A stretch of DNA of 64,000 nt from Candidatus Aalborgicola defluviihabitans (GTDB lineage: Bacteria > Pseudomonadota > Gammaproteobacteria > Burkholderiales > Burkholderiaceae_C): NCBI GenBank assembly GCA_016705575.1, contig JADIXX010000001.1, positions 496,001 to 560,000 on the forward strand, given 5' to 3'. Positions 8,167-17,140 of this stretch are shown here, piece after piece. The position numbers and the translations under genes are program-made. Every line of letters starts with the position of its first letter. Position 1 is the first letter of the stretch. The notes under the pieces are model-generated. The model made no database searches, was not told the origin of the DNA, and worked only from the letters and a program-made list of their open reading frames with translations.

Positions 8167-10032
8167 CTAGTCGTACAAATCTGGAATCAGCGGTTTGCTC
8201 TTTATGTCAACACCAGGCTTTGGAGGGTGGGAAAAAGCTTGCGCCAAAGCAGCTCCGTTCCATGGCGAGTCGGCGGTGTAGCAGGCGCGGTCGAGTTGCT
8301 GCAGTGGCAGTTCGTAGCGCGCGTCCATCAGGCGTTCGGCCAGGCTGTTGAGTCCGCGTGGCGGCGACTTCGGCCATACGGCGCTGGCCCATTCCAAGAT
8401 GTGTTGCCGGGCCAGTCGGGGATCGTTTGCGGTGCAGGCCCGTTGCAAAGCTGCCAGGGCTGCGCTGGCGCTGCGCGATGCGGGCACGGTGGTGTTGGCA
8501 CTGTTTGACGCGAAGGATGTTTTGGTATCGACTGCTGGCGTACTCGACACAACCCTGCGGTGTGCGCGCCACCACAGCAGCAGGGTGCCCAACCACAGCG
8601 CGGCCAATGCAGCGCTGATCCACAGCCAGGGTGTTGATGCCATCAGCTGTGCCTTGCTGAAGCCACTTGCGCTACCTGCAATGTTGTCCGTACCTGTGCT
8701 CGTACGGTTGTTACCGAATGGCGTGCCAGAGGTGCCAGAGGTGTCCGTGGCTGCTGTGGCGTTGGGCACTGCCCCGGCAAGGTTGCTACCGGTCCCAGTG
8801 CTCGGATTGGTAGCAGGCAAGATTTCCAGGCTGCGCTCAGGCAGGTCGATGCTGTGTTGTGTGCGGTTCACCGTGTCCCACCAGACCAGGTGAAACGCGG
8901 GCAATACATAGTGCCCGGGAGCGCTGGCTATCAGCGCAATGTCCTGGTCTCGGGTGGCGCGCAATGTTTCCCCGTGCAACCCTTCATCGGTTTTGGCTTG
9001 GTCAGGGTATTTTTTGATGCCGTCGGGCACCGCCATCATGCTGGCGATATCGGGCAACTGCCCCGCGGTAACACCCATTGCGCTCAAATGCAAATGGCGG
9101 GTTAGTGGCTCGCCGACATGCAGTGCGGTCTGTTCGGGCCGCCAGGTTTCTTCCAGCGTCAGCTTTTGTGCGGGTAACCAGTTGCTGGCGTCAGCGTTGG
9201 CTGGCCTGGCTTGCACGTTCATTTCAATGGGGTCGGCCTGCAGGTGCACGGTGCGCATGGGGCGGGCAAAGCGGCCCATGGTTTGACCAAATACGTTGCC
9301 AAAAAAGGAGTCGATGTCTGCGTCGCCACCCGATGCGGTCTCGTCCTGCACCTGGGCTTGCAGCACCGGGCCCTTGAGGGTGATGGCGCCGCTGCGCTGC
9401 GGTATCAGCAGGTACTTGCGCTCTATGACTTGGTAGTCCCGACCGTTGCGGGATTCGGTATGTTGCTGGTCCTTTCCTATCTGCCGGACCAGCACATCGC
9501 TGTTGCCCTGCATATCCAGGCTGGCCTGAGCCATTTGCACGCCCACGTTCAAGCGCAGGCTCAACACCACGGCGGATTGCACATAGGGCTGCTTTTGATC
9601 TAACGTGCCGCTCATCGTGATCTGCGATTCTGCGGTGTTGGTGTTAGTGCCAGATTTGGCTTGAGCTGCACCGGAACTGACGGTGAGCTCCAGCGCATCG
9701 GATTGCTCGCCACCCCACTGGATGGGCGCAATGCGGATGGTGCCACCGTGCTTGGGTGCCAACAACACGGTGAACTGCGTTTGCGATGACATGTGCCCGT
9801 TGGTGATCTGCACACTGGAGCCGCGCTGAGTGCCCAGGATATCGAAGTCTTGCCGCAATGCTGTAGTGTCGGGTTGCTTGTCGCCATTACCGGTGTTGAT
9901 GACGACAAGACGCACGCGCTCACCGAGCGCGACCTGGGTCTTGTCCAGCGATGCGGTGACCGCCGCCCAGGTGGAGAAACAAATACCGCTGGTAATCAGG
10001 GCCGCCAGCGTACGGCGCAGAGTGCTTGTCAT
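8167..10032 (-). CDS. batD: BatD-like protein, last gene of the moxR/bat operon
   Basis: 621 residues. A signal peptide (about 1-23, ...STWAA) is followed by beta-rich repeats typical of BatD (VTASLDKTQVALGERVRLVV, with DFDILGTQRGSSVQITNG near residue 65). One membrane segment lies near residue 475 (PWLWISAALAALWLGTLLLW), with a cytoplasmic tail after it. Bat proteins were named for aerotolerance in Bacteroides and work with MoxR ATPases and VWA proteins; the molecular role is not settled. Its ATG overlaps the upstream stop by 4 bases (ATGA), so it is translationally coupled. Confidence 0.85.
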   Translation of the reverse strand: MTSTLRRTLAALITSGICFSTWAAVTASLDKTQVALGERVRLVVINTGNGDKQPDTTALRQDFDILGTQRGSSVQITNGHMSSQTQFTVLLAPKHGGTIRIAPIQWGGEQSDALELTVSSGAAQAKSGTNTNTAESQITMSGTLDQKQPYVQSAVVLSLRLNVGVQMAQASLDMQGNSDVLVRQIGKDQQHTESRNGRDYQVIERKYLLIPQRSGAITLKGPVLQAQVQDETASGGDADIDSFFGNVFGQTMGRFARPMRTVHLQADPIEMNVQARPANADASNWLPAQKLTLEETWRPEQTALHVGEPLTRHLHLSAMGVTAGQLPDIASMMAVPDGIKKYPDQAKTDEGLHGETLRATRDQDIALIASAPGHYVLPAFHLVWWDTVNRTQHSIDLPERSLEILPATNPSTGTGSNLAGAVPNATAATDTSGTSGTPFGNNRTSTGTDNIAGSASGFSKAQLMASTPWLWISAALAALWLGTLLLWWRAHRRVVSSTPAVDTKTSFASNSANTTVPASRSASAALAALQRACTANDPRLARQHILEWASAVWPKSPPRGLNSLAERLMDARYELPLQQLDRACYTADSPWNGAALAQAFSHPPKPGVDIKSKPLIPDLYD

Positions 10033-11090
10033 GGTTTTTGCCCTTGCTGCCTGAGCATGTGTTCAATCAAAAATTTGCGGCGCAACAGCCCGCCCGGATC
10101 GTCCGGTATGGCGCGCAGCCATTGCTCTTGCGCAATCTGTTTTTCGGTCGGGGGCATCTTCACGGCATCGGTGGCGCCCGGCTGTCCTGGAGCTGGGGCG
10201 GAGGCCCCGTTTTGCGGCAGTGCGGGTGGCTGCGCGCCTTTACCCAAACTGGCTTCAGCGTCACGCCGCGCCTGGGCGGCATCGTCTTTGGGGCTGGAAG
10301 CCGGTGCGGCGGGTACCGATGGTCCACCGGCTTGTTGTCCCGGTTTGGCTGGAGGCATCTGGCCCGGCTTGTCCGAAGGCTGTTTGCCGGGCTTATCGTT
10401 GGGTTTGGGCTCGGACTTGTCGCCTGGTTTTTGATCGGGTTTGTCGGCGGACTGGCCACCCTTTCCATCCTCAGGCTTAGCGTCTGGCTTGCCATCTTTA
10501 CCGTCTGGTTTGGCTTCTGGTTGCCTATCTTTTTTCCCATCCTGCTTGGCATCCTGTTTCGAATCCTGCTTCGCATCCTGCTTATCGCCCGCCTTGCTGT
10601 CTTCTTTGCTTTGCTTTTCTTGGTTTTCTTTTTGATCTTGCTTACTACTTTCCTGCTTCTCGTCTTTGTTTTTCTTCAGAGCGGCGGCTACAACATCGCG
10701 GTTATGGCGCGCGTCGGTGTGCTGCGGGTTGAGTTTGAGCGCGGCGTCATACGCGTCAATGGCACCCTGCAAGTCCCCGGTGTGCGCCAGTGCATTGCCT
10801 CGGTTGTAGTGGGCCTCAGCAGTGTCAACGCCAGACAGTGTTTTGGACGCGCCGGCGTAGTCCTGCGCCTGAAGCGATGCATGGCCCTTGCGCTGGGGGT
10901 CGACAAATTCTTGGGCTGCGCCTGCGGCATCACCCTGTCGCAGCAGGGCTTGTCCGCGTTGGTCGGGCGTGCGCCACATCCGGGACCACAGGCTGGCGGT
11001 GGGGGCATTGGTTGCAGCAAGCGCCAACACCGTGCTGGCCATCAGCAATGCGGCTGTCGCCAAGCGTGCCGCCATAGTCATGGGTTTCAT
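10029..11090 (-). CDS. TPR protein with long charged low-complexity region (BatC-like)
   Basis: 353 residues, start at MKPMTMAARL with GGAGGTGGCT directly upstream. Signal peptide or anchor (about 8-26), then TPR-like helices (about 40-135; AEAHYNRGNALAHTGDLQGA, YDAALKLNPQHTDARHN). Residues about 140-260 are a Lys/Asp/Gln/Glu/Pro-rich run built of near-repeats such as KQDAKQDSKQDAKQDGKK and KPDGKDGKPDAKPEDGK, probably disordered. The tail ends with LRRKFLIEHMLRQQGQ, which may be a contact helix. It sits between the second VWA gene and batD, as BatC/BatE TPR proteins do, with ATGA overlaps at both sides. Confidence 0.82.
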   Translation of the reverse strand: MKPMTMAARLATAALLMASTVLALAATNAPTASLWSRMWRTPDQRGQALLRQGDAAGAAQEFVDPQRKGHASLQAQDYAGASKTLSGVDTAEAHYNRGNALAHTGDLQGAIDAYDAALKLNPQHTDARHNRDVVAAALKKNKDEKQESSKQDQKENQEKQSKEDSKAGDKQDAKQDSKQDAKQDGKKDRQPEAKPDGKDGKPDAKPEDGKGGQSADKPDQKPGDKSEPKPNDKPGKQPSDKPGQMPPAKPGQQAGGPSVPAAPASSPKDDAAQARRDAEASLGKGAQPPALPQNGASAPAPGQPGATDAVKMPPTEKQIAQEQWLRAIPDDPGGLLRRKFLIEHMLRQQGQKP

Positions 11091-12124
11091 AGCCACCTCC
11101 GGCGCGCCAACAGTGCGGCTAGCAGCAACACAAGGGGAAGAATGTAGATGCCAGCATCTTGCCAATGCGCCACGCTCTGGTCTTGTTCGGCCACGGCTTC
11201 GCCAGGCCGTGCTGAGGTGGATTGCAGATTAGCCAGCAATGCCGTAGGTTGGGCGCTGTCCACGAAGCGCCCGCCACCTGCGCTGGCCAATTGCTGCAGC
11301 AATTCGGCATTGAGCCTTGTCATTTGTGGCTGGCCCTTGTCATCTTTTGTAAAACTGCCATCGGCATTGCGCATGGGCGCGCCCCCTGCTGTGCCCACAC
11401 CCACCGCGCTAAGCGCAATCCCTTGTTGTTTGAGTGCAGCGGCGATGCGCAATGCTGCTGCCGGGTCGTCAAAGCCGTCGCTGAGTACTACGATGCGCTT
11501 GTCGCGAGAGCCCGATGCATTGAGCAACTTCTGGGCTTGCTCCAGGGCAGGTGCCAGGTGGTCGCCGGCGCTGGGCATGAGGTCGGGTGCCAGCACTGGC
11601 ATCAGGCTGCGTACTGTGGCTACATCCTGGGTCAGGGGTGCCACGGTATAGGGCTCGTCGCTGAATGCGACCATGCCCACCCGCGCATCACGCGCCGTGC
11701 TCAGAATGTCATCGACCAAAAAGCGTGCCCGAGCGACCCGACTCGGTGCGACGTCAGTGGAGGCCATGGAGGGCGACAGGTCCAGCACCACCACCCATGC
11801 TGCGGGTGCGCGGTAGGCCGCGGTTTTGTCTTGCTGCCAGCTTGGCCCCGCCAAGGCCAGCACGGCCAACGTCCATGCCAGAGCCAGCCACGGCCAGGGA
11901 CTCAGGCCGCGTGTGCCGCTACCTGCGGCGTGCGTGGTGTCCAGGCGCAACGCGGGCAACAAATCAGCATCGATAAATTGGGCGGCATTGCTGTGCAGAT
12001 TGCGTTGGCGTGCCAACCACACAACCAGTGCCCACAACACCGGCAACGCCAGCAGCCACCAGGGTCGCAAGAAATGAAACGCCTGCAAGAACGATTGCAA
12101 AAAGGTTGGGACCGTTGCCATCAT
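11087..12124 (-). CDS. batB: VWA-domain membrane protein (BatB-like)
   Basis: 345 residues from the ATG at 12124, which overlaps the upstream stop by 4 bases. Two N-terminal membrane segments (about 20-40 and 75-95) precede a von Willebrand A domain with the metal site DLSPSMAS (DxSxS), a downstream Thr region and VVLSDGFDD. A C-terminal membrane segment (YILPLVLLLAALLA) ends the protein. It pairs with the neighbouring BatA-like protein. Such domains present a Mg-dependent ligand-binding face to the periplasm. Confidence 0.85.
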   Translation of the reverse strand: MMATVPTFLQSFLQAFHFLRPWWLLALPVLWALVVWLARQRNLHSNAAQFIDADLLPALRLDTTHAAGSGTRGLSPWPWLALAWTLAVLALAGPSWQQDKTAAYRAPAAWVVVLDLSPSMASTDVAPSRVARARFLVDDILSTARDARVGMVAFSDEPYTVAPLTQDVATVRSLMPVLAPDLMPSAGDHLAPALEQAQKLLNASGSRDKRIVVLSDGFDDPAAALRIAAALKQQGIALSAVGVGTAGGAPMRNADGSFTKDDKGQPQMTRLNAELLQQLASAGGGRFVDSAQPTALLANLQSTSARPGEAVAEQDQSVAHWQDAGIYILPLVLLLAALLARRRWL

Positions 12125-13086
12125 GATTGTCTCCGCAGGCAAACGACCAAGACGCTCAAGAAGAGTGCCAGCGCCAAAGGCCATGCAAACCATTCGGTGG
12201 TGGGGCGGTACCACTGGGCAGTTGCTTGGGCGGGCTCCAGTTTGTCAATTTCTGCATAAACCTGGTTCAGGCTTTCGACGTTGGTGGCTCGGAAGTAGGC
12301 GCCGTGGGTGATCTGGGCGATGGATTTGAGCGCATTCTCATCCAGGTCAGTATTGCCGACGGGGCCTGCCATGCCGTCCTGTACGGTTGCACCGACGCCG
12401 ATGGTGTAGATGCGCAGGCCCTCTTGCGCTGCAAATTTGGCGGCCTCGATAGGGTCCATCAAGCCAGCGGTGTTGCCCCCGTCAGTCAGCAAAATCAGCA
12501 CCATCTCGCCTTGGCCGGCGGTTTGTTCACGGTGCGCCTTGAGCCGTTTGATGGCCAGGCCAATGGTGTCGCCAATGGCGGTCTCTGGCCCGGCCACACC
12601 AATCATGCCCTCACGCAAGAACTGACCTACAGTGTTCAGGTCCGTGGTTAATGGCGCCTGCAAATACGGGCGGGTACCAAACAAAATCAGACCAACCTGG
12701 TCGCCCACGCGGTGGCGCAAAAACTCGCTACCAACCGCCTGCACCACCTGCAGGCGCGTGGCACCGCCGGCCATGTCTTGGGTCTGCATGGAGCCTGATG
12801 TGTCCACGGCCATCATCAGTTGGCGCGCCGTGGTAGCCACAGGCACCGGGTCGTCCAGCCACTGCGGCCGAGTGGCCGCTGCCACCAACAGCAACCAGAC
12901 CACGGCGAACAATGCGATTCTCCAACGGGCAGGCGCGCGCAACGCCAGCGTGGCGTTAACCGACACGGCTGCCGCAAATGGCAGAAACACCGCACCCGCC
13001 TGCGGCGTGGCGGCGGGCAGCATGCGTGCTACCAACCACGGTAGCGGCAAAAACAAAAGCATCCAGGGCCAGGCAAACTGAATCAT
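12121..13086 (-). CDS. batA: VWA-domain membrane protein (BatA-like)
   Basis: 321 residues starting MIQFAWPWMLLFLPLPW, again by ATGA overlap with the gene before. N-terminal membrane segments (about 5-20 and 50-68), a VWA domain with MMAVDTSGSMQTQD (DxSxS metal site), GLILFGTRPYLQAPLT and ILLTDGGNTAG, and a last membrane helix near 295-315 (WPLALALFLSVLVVCL). The intact metal site predicts a working MIDAS. It is probably recognised by the MoxR ATPase encoded first in the operon. Confidence 0.87.
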   Translation of the reverse strand: MIQFAWPWMLLFLPLPWLVARMLPAATPQAGAVFLPFAAAVSVNATLALRAPARWRIALFAVVWLLLVAAATRPQWLDDPVPVATTARQLMMAVDTSGSMQTQDMAGGATRLQVVQAVGSEFLRHRVGDQVGLILFGTRPYLQAPLTTDLNTVGQFLREGMIGVAGPETAIGDTIGLAIKRLKAHREQTAGQGEMVLILLTDGGNTAGLMDPIEAAKFAAQEGLRIYTIGVGATVQDGMAGPVGNTDLDENALKSIAQITHGAYFRATNVESLNQVYAEIDKLEPAQATAQWYRPTTEWFAWPLALALFLSVLVVCLRRQS

Positions 13087-13559
13087 TTGCGGGCCTTTAA
13101 AAATGCCCGCGCACCGGCCACCCAGCGTGGACGGTTTGCCTGTTGGGGAGTGCCGCCGTAGGCGGCTTGCAGCAGGGCTTCTCCGGTGGCACCTTGCCAT
13201 TGCGTGGCGCCATGGGCAATGGCAAATTCAAGCCAGTCGTTGCCACTCAGGCCGGCCACGGCTTCGCGCCCATAACGCACTACGGCATAGCGGCGCACCA
13301 GATGTTCCAACGCGTGGGCCAAGGCGGCATCACCAGCGGTAGTGCTTTCCACTCGGGCCAATTCACGCAAGCCGCTACGGCGCAAGCGCTGGGCTGGGCT
13401 GCGGTACCTAAGCCAAAAGCACACTATGGCCGCTACCAACAGCAGAATCAGGCCCCACCAACCGGGCGCGAGCGGCCACCAACCCACCGGAGGCGGCGCA
13501 TGGGCCGGTGCCAACTGCGCGAGCCAATCGGGTTGTGCAACAGGGTCTAAAGTGCCCAC
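13083..13559 (-). CDS. DUF4381 membrane protein of the moxR operon
   Basis: 158 residues. The N-terminus (DWLAQLAPAHAPPPVGWWPLAPGW) followed by one membrane helix (about 33-50, WGLILLLVAAIVCFWL) and a soluble helical part (LVRRYAVVRYGREAVAGLSG) is the pattern of DUF4381 proteins that always accompany DUF58 and VWA genes. No enzymatic residues are evident. The start overlaps the DUF58 gene by 13 bases. Confidence 0.8.
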   Translation of the reverse strand: MGTLDPVAQPDWLAQLAPAHAPPPVGWWPLAPGWWGLILLLVAAIVCFWLRYRSPAQRLRRSGLRELARVESTTAGDAALAHALEHLVRRYAVVRYGREAVAGLSGNDWLEFAIAHGATQWQGATGEALLQAAYGGTPQQANRPRWVAGARAFLKARK

Positions 13560-14449
13560 CGTGGCTCCTTTATCAATGCAACGAGGTTATCGGACAGCGC
13601 ATCGGCTGTGTCCAGGCGAACCAGTGGCAGGTTCAGGGCTTCGGCCATAGCTGTCAGGCGCGCCTGGCGCTCGGTCCAGGCAGCCTGCCAGGCATCGCGG
13701 CTTGCCTCGCCGTTCACCCACCACAGGCGCTGCGGCAAACCCACGCGGTGTTCACCGGCAGGCAGGCCGTTACGCTCCAGCGGGTCGGTCAGCCATAGCA
13801 GGCGGCAATCGTTTTGCCGTGCAATGCCGGCCAGCATGTCTTGAAGCGGCGGGTCGACTTGGGCGAAGTCGCTTAGCAGTAGCACCAGACTGCCAGGTTG
13901 CAACAAAGGGCGCAGCGTGGTCAGCGCCGTTTGTAAGCCGGTTTGCACGGGTGCGTCGGGCGCACGGGGTTGCCCCTCTATTAGGGCTTGCAAGATGGGT
14001 AGCACACCAGCCTCGCGACCACGCGGGGGCAAGATGTGTGGTGCGGCGCTGCCATCCACAATGATGGCACCCACGCGGTCACCGCCCAGAGCGGCAACCC
14101 AGGCCAAAAGGGCGGCAGCCTGCAACAGTACGGCCGATTTGAACTGGCGTTTGCTGCCAAAGAACAAGCCCGAATGTAGGTCGGCCACGATCCACACCGG
14201 GCGTTCGCGTTCTTCGCGAAATAGCTTGGTATGGGGCTTGCCCCGGCGGGCTGTTACGCGCCAATCGATGGTGCGCGCATCGTCACCGGGGACATAGGGG
14301 CGCACCTCCTCAAATTCGAGACCACGCCCGCGTTGGGCACTGCGGTGGCCGCCGTAGAGCTGAGCCATCGCCGAGTGGTGGGCATTCAGGCTCAGGCCGC
14401 GCGCCGCAACGCGCAGCAAGACCAGGTCGCTCAAGTCGGGGAGTTTCAT
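13547..14449 (-). CDS. DUF58-domain protein
   Basis: 300 residues. The signature RGRGLEFEEVRPYVPGDDAR followed by IDWRVTARRGKPHTKLFREE is the hallmark of DUF58; the C-terminal half has a VWA-like fold (WIVADLHSG, VLLLSDFAQ). Unlike some DUF58 proteins it has no N-terminal membrane helices and should be cytoplasmic. It overlaps moxR by ATGA and is expected to function with that ATPase. Confidence 0.85.
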   Translation of the reverse strand: MKLPDLSDLVLLRVAARGLSLNAHHSAMAQLYGGHRSAQRGRGLEFEEVRPYVPGDDARTIDWRVTARRGKPHTKLFREERERPVWIVADLHSGLFFGSKRQFKSAVLLQAAALLAWVAALGGDRVGAIIVDGSAAPHILPPRGREAGVLPILQALIEGQPRAPDAPVQTGLQTALTTLRPLLQPGSLVLLLSDFAQVDPPLQDMLAGIARQNDCRLLWLTDPLERNGLPAGEHRVGLPQRLWWVNGEASRDAWQAAWTERQARLTAMAEALNLPLVRLDTADALSDNLVALIKEPRWAL

Positions 14450-15453
14450 GGCGCGGGAACCAGCCTCAACAGTTCGTCGATGCAGTTTTGTGCAGTTGTG
14501 CCGCGTGCTTGGGCTGTGTAGTCCAGTAGCAGGCGGTGTCGCAATGCATCAGGAGCGATGGCCTGCACATCTTCAGGGCTGACATAATCTCGCCCCGCTA
14601 ACCACGCTAAAGCACGGGCGCCACGCTCTATGGCAATGGCGGCACGCGGGCTGGCACCCCAACGTAACCACTGGGCCAACTGTTCGCTGTAAGGCGCTGG
14701 GCGTCGTGTGGCGTCCACGAGTGCCGCAATGTAGTCAGCCACCGAGTCGGCCAATGTGATGCCCAATACTTCACGCCGCGCGGCAAACACAGCGTCTTGC
14801 GTCACATGGTGGGCCGGGACCAGCAGTTCGCGCCCGTCTTGCGCCTCGCGCCGCGTCAGGTCCATGATCAGGCGAGTGGTTGCACGGTCCGGATAGTCCA
14901 CCAGTGTGTGCAGCATGAAGCGGTCCAATTGCGCTTCGGGTAGCGGATAAGTGCCTTCGTGTTCCAGCGGATTTTGTGTAGCCATGACCAGGAACAGGCG
15001 CGGTAGTGGGTAAGTTGCCATGCCCACGCTGATCTGGTGTTCGCCCATCGCCTCCAGGAGCGCAGATTGCACCTTGGCTGGCGCGCGGTTGATTTCGTCG
15101 GCCAGTATCAGGTTGTGAAACAGCGGGCCGCGTTGGAACTGGAAGCTGCCCTGCTCGGGCCGGTAGATGTCGGAACCCGTCAGGTCAGACGGCAACATGT
15201 CGGGTGTGAACTGCACGCGCTGGAATTCGCATTCCAGTCCATTGGCTAGGGCTTTGATGGCCCGTGTCTTGGCCAGGCCCGGCGGCCCCTCGACCAATAA
15301 ATGGCCATCGCCCAACAACGCAATCAGCAGACTCTCGACCAGCTTGGGCTGGCCCAGAATCTGCGTGTTGAGGTAGTTACGCAATGACTTGAAGGATGCC
15401 AGCGCACCGCTGGTGGCGATTACCGGTGGATAGTCAGGAGTGGTAGTGTTCAT
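14446..15453 (-). CDS. MoxR-family AAA+ ATPase
   Basis: 335 residues from ATG 15453 (a TTG at 15468 would add five residues). Walker A is VEGPPGLAKTRAIKAL, Walker B LILADEINRAPAKVQSALL, sensor 1 VMATQNPLEHEGTYPLPEAQ with LDRF following, all typical of MoxR chaperones. First gene of the seven-gene operon that runs to batD at 8167; the start-stop overlaps along the operon imply co-translation. The promoter should lie in 15454-15700, but no convincing boxes are seen. MoxR ATPases are thought to remodel or mature their VWA partners. Confidence 0.88.
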   Translation of the reverse strand: MNTTTPDYPPVIATSGALASFKSLRNYLNTQILGQPKLVESLLIALLGDGHLLVEGPPGLAKTRAIKALANGLECEFQRVQFTPDMLPSDLTGSDIYRPEQGSFQFQRGPLFHNLILADEINRAPAKVQSALLEAMGEHQISVGMATYPLPRLFLVMATQNPLEHEGTYPLPEAQLDRFMLHTLVDYPDRATTRLIMDLTRREAQDGRELLVPAHHVTQDAVFAARREVLGITLADSVADYIAALVDATRRPAPYSEQLAQWLRWGASPRAAIAIERGARALAWLAGRDYVSPEDVQAIAPDALRHRLLLDYTAQARGTTAQNCIDELLRLVPAP

Positions 15454-15697
15454 TGTAGAGACAAGCAATTAGTGTTCAGTGGGGTGACTGGCATCTGGCG
15501 ACAGCAAGACTCCAGCTCGGTGCGTTGGCGACATTTCTAAATAGCCTTCTTGATACGAAAATCGCTCCTGCACCACCGTATGTTCCAGCGACGAAGGGTG
15601 CTCGCACCAGCCGAGAGGGAGTCAACGAAGTGAGCGTCATGAAAAGTACGGAGGATTGGACACGATTTGAATATCGGACCGAACACTTAGGCCAAGC

Positions 15698-15910
15698 TTA
15701 AGCGGCCTCCAGCAATGAGGGGACGATTTCACCAAACTGGCCAGTTCTGGACCTTTCAATCGAGTGCTGAAAGTATGCCTTCCACACGCATTCCGAAATT
15801 GACCCCAAGTATCCGACGACGTTGTTTAGCGGAATGCCGACGGATAAGCCTGCGAATGGTGTTGACGCGAGACTAGCGGCTACGACTGCCAGAAGCAGCC
15901 AGCGGCCCAT
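15698..15910 (-). CDS. Doubtful small membrane protein
   Basis: 70 codons. The first 30 residues (MGRWLLLAVVAASLASTPFAG...) would form a signal peptide or membrane helix; the rest is unremarkable. No clear ribosome site, no recognised family. It could be a cassette gene on the opposite strand, a fragment, or chance. Confidence 0.25.
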   Translation of the reverse strand: MGRWLLLAVVAASLASTPFAGLSVGIPLNNVVGYLGSISECVWKAYFQHSIERSRTGQFGEIVPSLLEAA

Positions 15911-15966
15911 TGGCTTTGGTTAGCCAGGATATTCGACAGGTTTGTAGAATGGACGCCATGCAAAAG

Positions 15967-16107
15967 TCCAACGCAACGTTGACAAGAATTGAGCGCTCAC
16001 GCGGCTTAACCGGTTGCCCCTGGCACCGTCCAAACCTGACCGCCAGGTTATTTCGTCGTCTAGCTTGGAAATGCCAAGATAGGCGCTCGGCTAAATTAAG
16101 TTGAACT
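15967..16107 (+). other. Possible degenerate attC site at the left flank of the IS element
   Basis: GTCCAAC at 15967-15973, identical to the R'' box of both clear attC sites downstream, and GTTGAAC at 16101-16107, which fits GTTRRRY. Between them AATTGAGCGC can pair with GCGCTC...AATT, but the arms are not symmetric. Length 141 bases is at the upper end for attC. The GAAC end coincides with a tetranucleotide used as a target by IS91-type elements. Confidence 0.25.
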
Positions 16108-16237
16108 AAACCGCTACGCGGTGGCTAGTGCACGGTGCGCCGCCACTGCATTTGTGTTTCGGGGCTACTTGCATAGACGGGCCTTGAGGTAAAGCCTTGG
16201 AGTTGGGGAATGTTCCCCGGCTTTGAGGAGAAACCGC

Positions 16238-17116
16238 ATGACACCCTTACGTCAACGCATGCTCGACGCCATGACCGTGCGCGGCCTGGCTGAACGGACC
16301 AAGGAGTGCTACACCGATGCCGTCGCCCGAATGGCACGCCACTACCACCGCAGTCCCGACTTGTTGAGCCCGCCTGAGATCGAGGCCTACCTGCTGCACC
16401 TGGTCAAGGACCGCAAGCTCTCCTACAGCAGCGTCAACCACGCTGCCAGCGCCAGCCGCTTCCTGTTTGAGACCGTGCTGGGGCGCGCCAGCGACATCGT
16501 CCACCTGCGCCCGCCCATGGCCCGTGTGCCACAGAAGCAGCCCGAGTTGCTCGCGCGCCAAGAGGTCACGCACCTGTTTGCCTGCTGCTCGCATCCGGTT
16601 TACCGAACCGTGTTGCAAACCATCTATGCGGCCGGTCTGCGTATCTCCGAAGCCTGCGCACTGCGCGTGGATGACATCGACAGCGCGCCAGATCGCATGT
16701 GCGTGCGGGTTACGGCCGGCAAAGGCGGTGCCGACCGCTACAGCATCCTCAGTCCAAGCCTGTTGGCGTTGCTGCGCCAATACAGCCAAACCTATGCTCC
16801 GCAGCGCAACCCAGGTCGCTGGCTGTTTGCCAACGCCAATGGCACGACGTGCGTCAACATCGAAGCCGTGCAACGCGCCTACCAAGCGGCCCGACACTGC
16901 GCCGGCATCGTCAAGCATGGTGGCACCCATACCCTGCGCCACTGCTTTGCCACCCACTTGCTCGAAGGTGGCGTGGACCTGTACACCATCAGCCGCCTCT
17001 TGGGCCACGGCCACATCAGCACCACCAGCCGTTATCTGCACCTCATCAGCCCGCAGTTCAAACCACCCAAAGACGTGGACCCATTGGACCTGCTGGCGGG
17101 CCTGCCCAAGACCTGA
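16238..17116 (+). CDS. Tyrosine recombinase of the IS91-type element
   Basis: 292 residues from the ATG at 16238, with GAGGAG 8 bases upstream. An N-terminal SAM-like core-binding domain (about 5-90) is followed by a catalytic domain with the full set of residues: Arg in AAGLRISEAC, Lys in TAGKGGADRY, HTLRHCFATH (His and Arg), LGHGHISTTSRYLH (His and nucleophile Tyr). It appears intact. In IS91-like elements its role is unclear; it may resolve or stabilise transposition products. The TGA lies 24 bases before the GTG of the transposase gene. Confidence 0.85.
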   Translation: MTPLRQRMLDAMTVRGLAERTKECYTDAVARMARHYHRSPDLLSPPEIEAYLLHLVKDRKLSYSSVNHAASASRFLFETVLGRASDIVHLRPPMARVPQKQPELLARQEVTHLFACCSHPVYRTVLQTIYAAGLRISEACALRVDDIDSAPDRMCVRVTAGKGGADRYSILSPSLLALLRQYSQTYAPQRNPGRWLFANANGTTCVNIEAVQRAYQAARHCAGIVKHGGTHTLRHCFATHLLEGGVDLYTISRLLGHGHISTTSRYLHLISPQFKPPKDVDPLDLLAGLPKT

Positions 17117-17140
17117 AACGATCACGGCAAGGCTGAGCGC

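Larger units (their letters stand above)
15454..16237. other. Accessory spacer upstream of moxR and before the IS91-type element
   Basis: About 780 bases with no well supported gene. It contains the possible promoter side of the moxR operon, a weak 70-codon minus-strand frame (listed separately), a possible degenerate attC (15967-16107) and, from about 16108, the left part of the IS element. Codon structure typical of the flanking genes is absent. Small hairpins such as CTTGG...CCAAG (16063-16078) are present. Confidence 0.5.

Noticed and set aside
10441..10670. Short tandem-like repeats as a CRISPR or minisatellite
   Set aside because: They are codon-level repeats of a Lys/Asp/Gln-rich protein region, with no spacers of constant length.
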